A stretch of DNA of 64,000 nucleotides from the NCBI GenBank assembly GCA_045617525.1, contig JAZLIT010000003.1:1-64000 (forward strand), written 5' to 3'. The stretch is from JAZLIT01 sp045617525 (GTDB lineage Bacteria; Bacillota; Bacilli; Bacillales_A; Planococcaceae). The notes under the pieces were generated by a model that was not told the DNA's origin, ran no database searches, and saw only the letters and a program-made list of their open reading frames with translations. Shown here piece after piece: positions 61,949 to 64,000 of this stretch (position 1 is the stretch's first letter; each line of letters begins with the position of its first letter). The translations under genes were made by a program, and so were the position numbers.

Positions 61949-61986
61949 GGGCGACGCAGAAGATAATACCCTCTGTGTCGTCCTTT
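61949..61986 (+). terminator. Terminator of the DUF2975/Xre operon
   Basis: A 12-bp stem with two G-U/U-G pairs (61949-61960 with 61972-61983) and TTT. Confidence 0.7.
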
Positions 61987-62317
61987 AATTATTTTCTCCT
62001 TTAGTCACAAAATGATGATTTACTTCATTAGAAGACACAAAAACCTTCACCTGCTCATTATCCACTAAACCCGTAAATATATAATATACCGGCGTTAACA
62101 TTAATTGTTCATCATTAAGATTCTCTAGTTCACTTTCTGTTAGAAGCCTAAGTTCACTCGTTTCTATATTCACAACACCATAAATATTCCTCGCTACTTC
62201 CTGCGCCTGCTCAATTTCAACTGTTGGACCTGGAGAATCCTCTTCCCTCAAGTCATTTTGCGAACAACCACTAAGGATGTAAAAAATTATTAATGGAAAT
62301 AAAATTTTCATTTTCAC
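61985..62317 (-). CDS. Putative lipoprotein, 110 residues
   Basis: A small exported lipoprotein: basic start (MKMK), hydrophobic 5-14, lipobox ILSGC (Cys18). The mature domain of about 90 residues is acidic with a strand-rich end (YYIFTGLVDNEQVKVFVSSNEV) resembling PepSY-like folds. No family recognised. Monocistronic. Confidence 0.75.
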   Translation of the reverse strand: MKMKILFPLIIFYILSGCSQNDLREEDSPGPTVEIEQAQEVARNIYGVVNIETSELRLLTESELENLNDEQLMLTPVYYIFTGLVDNEQVKVFVSSNEVNHHFVTKGENN

Positions 62318-62455
62318 TTCATTTATCCCTTCCCTCTTTCAAATTGTCACAGCCTTACAATCTCGTTCCATGTATTAAAGGTGAATAAGCGCACATTTAA
62401 TCAAGACGTATCATACGAATTATCCATAATATGCCTTCTATTCTTCTAATAATGG

Positions 62456-62869
62456 TTAGTTAAACGTTAGAGTATTCTTTGTATAAAAATCATCAGATTT
62501 ATAACTTTGGGTAATTAGGTAGAACAAATCTACATCAATTTCATCAGACCATATATCAACACCAATATATGGCGACTCAAAATAATCGATTTCAATATCA
62601 TATTCAATTATTTTAAATTTTCTTTCTTTACCTTTTTTTTTCAATGTGATAGTTAAGTCTTTTTGAATATCAAATTCATTTCCCTTAAAATATATTTTAG
62701 GACCATATTTCGTTGGATATAGAGCAAAAAAATTATTGCTGTCTTTAAAATAAATACCTGTATAGCCAGGTGATCCTTTTTCTCCCATAAATTTTGTTAT
62801 ACCAGTTTCCTTATCGAGCACGCAATATTCTTTAATTTCAATATTTTTCATTTCTAATAAATCACTCAA
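62456..62869 (-). CDS. Probable immunity protein of the toxin cassette
   Basis: A 137-residue soluble, beta-rich acidic protein with many aromatic residues and no recognised domain. It starts seven bases after the stop of the toxin-like cassette, the usual place of the cognate immunity gene. GAGGTAGTGA lies before the ATG region. The immunity role is inferred from position and composition only. Confidence 0.6.
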   Translation of the reverse strand: MSDLLEMKNIEIKEYCVLDKETGITKFMGEKGSPGYTGIYFKDSNNFFALYPTKYGPKIYFKGNEFDIQKDLTITLKKKGKERKFKIIEYDIEIDYFESPYIGVDIWSDEIDVDLFYLITQSYKSDDFYTKNTLTFN

Positions 62870-62876
62870 CTTTTCA

Positions 62877-63560
62877 CTACCTCCTTAGCCATTCTTCAAA
62901 CCCAGATAATAATTTATTAATATCATCATTTGGTCTTGATGTAGATGCAATAATTTGCTCATACGTTTTTCCGTTTTCGAGCAAGTCTTCATATTTCGGT
63001 CCTAAAGGATCTTTATATCTACCCTGATTGAGTTCATAAATATAATCTCTTAGAGGCTGTGGAGTAGCATCTTTATATTTCACACCCAAGTCACGCCTTA
63101 CTTGGTGTAACGTTCTAGAAACTTCCTCTATGGATTTACCTTGTTTCAATAATTCCTCTCCCATTTTCGCTAAATCTGCGACTTCATTTTCGTATGCTTG
63201 TCGCAATGAATGATTTTTGAAACCATAACTTTGCAACTCATCTACAATATTCTTTATTTCGGCATCCGAGTATTTCCCACCTGTATCTCCCGTGCCCTTA
63301 GTCCGTTCTCCTCCACCATCATTTTTCCCAACTATCTTATCAAAGCTGTCTTTCGCTGCGTCAATACCTTCGCGGACAGTCATGTTCATTGTTGGGCCTA
63401 GTGGAATCGGTCCTATATTTGGAAGCTGGGCATTAAGAATTTGTTCCTTCTTTCTCTGCATCCAGTCCTGCGTTTTGCCAATTGGTGCTTTCACGACATC
63501 TGCATACAACTTAGTGGAAGCTGCTTTCATGTTGGTGGGATTAAGGGTTCGATTTTTCAA
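62877..63560 (-). pseudogene. Orphan C-terminal cassette of a polymorphic toxin
   Basis: A 227-codon open frame with a TTG start that has no ribosome site, so it is most likely cut at its 5' end. Residues ~60-95 are a Gly/Lys-rich hinge (GKNDGGGERTKGTGDTGG), and the last ~130 residues are a helical domain ending in DPLGPKYEDLLENGKTYEQI and SRPNDDINKLLSGFEEWLR, a pattern I associate with pre-toxin/toxin ends of LXG-type polymorphic toxins. The LXG or other delivery head is missing. An immunity-like gene follows at once. It is probably a silent cassette that can recombine with a full toxin gene upstream, outside the window. Confidence 0.6.
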
Positions 63561-63645
63561 TCTATTGCAATATTGTATGTTGCCAAGAAGAGATTACTAT
63601 GACTTAGAAGGAAGAACAACGGATTTAATGAACTGGGATTTTTAG
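63541..63645 (+). pseudogene. Coding remnant on the plus strand
   Basis: An open end on the plus strand reads NLLQYCMLPRRDYYDLEG followed by RTTDLMNWDF and a stop at 63643-63645. It looks like a real C-terminus, but no start exists. It lies exactly upstream of the cut toxin cassette, so it marks a recombination junction. The parent protein is not recognised. Confidence 0.35.
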
Positions 63646-63769
63646 GCTACTTAGGGAAACTTGTATGCTATAAAATTCGCGAGTGATGGAAAATCAGCTT
63701 TATTACCTCTATTTTGAATACCGATTGAATTCTCTCATTCGTCCTGATCCTTTCAAGGATAATCCCTTA

Positions 63770-63997
63770 TTAAGTCTGCCCATACCATAACTCATCAGAA
63801 ATAATGTCTGCATCAGAAACTGTATTTTCGCTAATTTTTATATCCCATTCTTTAATAAACTTAGAAATATAGCTTGCCAGAGTTAAGGAATCCTTTGAAT
63901 CAATTATAAAAACACGCTGATTATTCCAATGTCTAGTGACTGAGACGTCTAACGATAACTCTTCCTTTGTATAGTCTATGAACTCAAACATAATCAA
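63770..63997 (-). CDS. Immunity-like small protein, 5' end near the window edge
   Basis: A 73-75-residue acidic protein (FEFIDYTKEELSLDVSVTRHWNNQRVFIID...). It may start at ATG 63991 or TTG 63997, but the frame is open to the window edge, so the true start is unsettled. By size, acidity and position (before the orphan cassette) it may be the immunity protein of the main toxin gene that should lie upstream beyond 64000. No family recognised. Confidence 0.5.
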   Translation of the reverse strand: MIMFEFIDYTKEELSLDVSVTRHWNNQRVFIIDSKDSLTLASYISKFIKEWDIKISENTVSDADIISDELWYGQT

Positions 63998-64000
63998 TTT

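Noticed and set aside
1..64000. CRISPR arrays, rRNA, tRNA, prophage
   Set aside because: No regularly spaced short repeats, no rRNA-like or tRNA-like sequence and no phage structural genes were seen; the only regular repeats are the two palindromic copies at 52843-53081.

Overview
The window reads as chromosome of a low-GC, Gram-positive endospore-former relative of the family Caryophanaceae/Planococcaceae (Solibacillus- or Lysinibacillus-like). The evidence is AGGAGG-type ribosome binding sites with frequent TTG/GTG starts, T-box leaders, an NsrR of the Bacillus type, the Bacillus gene order dinG-ypmB-aspB-asnS-dnaD-nth-ypoC, and surface proteins anchored by SLH domains rather than sortase motifs. 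I assign the genus only by inference. No rRNA, tRNA or CRISPR array was seen.

Layout. 1-8.2 kb: small housekeeping and accessory genes (SET protein, thioredoxin, LysE exporter, CPBP protease, ATP-grasp protein, methyltransferase, AAA ATPase) and a YhaQ/YhaP ABC exporter. 8.2-18 kb: cell-envelope genes (cytosolic-looking amidase, SLH protein, SLH-M14 carboxypeptidase, a pcp gene broken by a 22-bp duplication) mixed with GNAT, EamA, DinB and several very small genes. 18-24 kb: signal peptidase I, TelA, and the arginine pair argG-argH with a promoter and a putative ARG box. 24-33 kb: SDR, nsrR, MBL-fold hydrolase, a proline T-box with proC and an OYE reductase, RNase Z, an alpha/beta hydrolase and a second-type methionyl-tRNA synthetase under a Met T-box. 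33-42 kb: a peptidase S41-GNAT-peptidase S51 operon, an ECF sigma/anti-sigma pair directly behind a Tyr T-box and tyrS, and a divergent SgrR-like regulator/HExxH membrane protein pair. 42-51 kb: accessory genes (metallophosphoesterase, CMD-fold protein with an Lrp regulator, lipoproteins, a PadR-DUF1700-DUF4097 operon) and one IS110/IS1111-type insertion sequence. 51-62 kb: the dinG...ypoC block, interrupted between dnaD and asnS by two tandem ~120-bp palindromic repeats, then lpdA and a DUF2975/Xre pair. 62-64 kb: what looks like a downstream part of a polymorphic-toxin locus, with an orphan toxin C-terminal cassette flanked by immunity-like genes.

How parts work together. Three amino-acid-sensing T-boxes (Pro, Met, Tyr) and an ARG box give direct nutritional control of proC, metS, tyrS and argGH; the three specifier codons occupy the same register relative to the base of stem I, which cross-validates them. 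The most interesting non-housekeeping signals are the IS element with subterminal inverted repeats and a 326-bp non-coding end where a bridge RNA is expected, the duplicated palindromic repeat with an apparent compensatory change, the orphan toxin cassette, and several coding remnants or micro-genes that a gene finder would miss. I did not find a clearly undescribed multi-gene system; the nearest candidates are the SgrR-like/HExxH pair and the toxin-cassette region.
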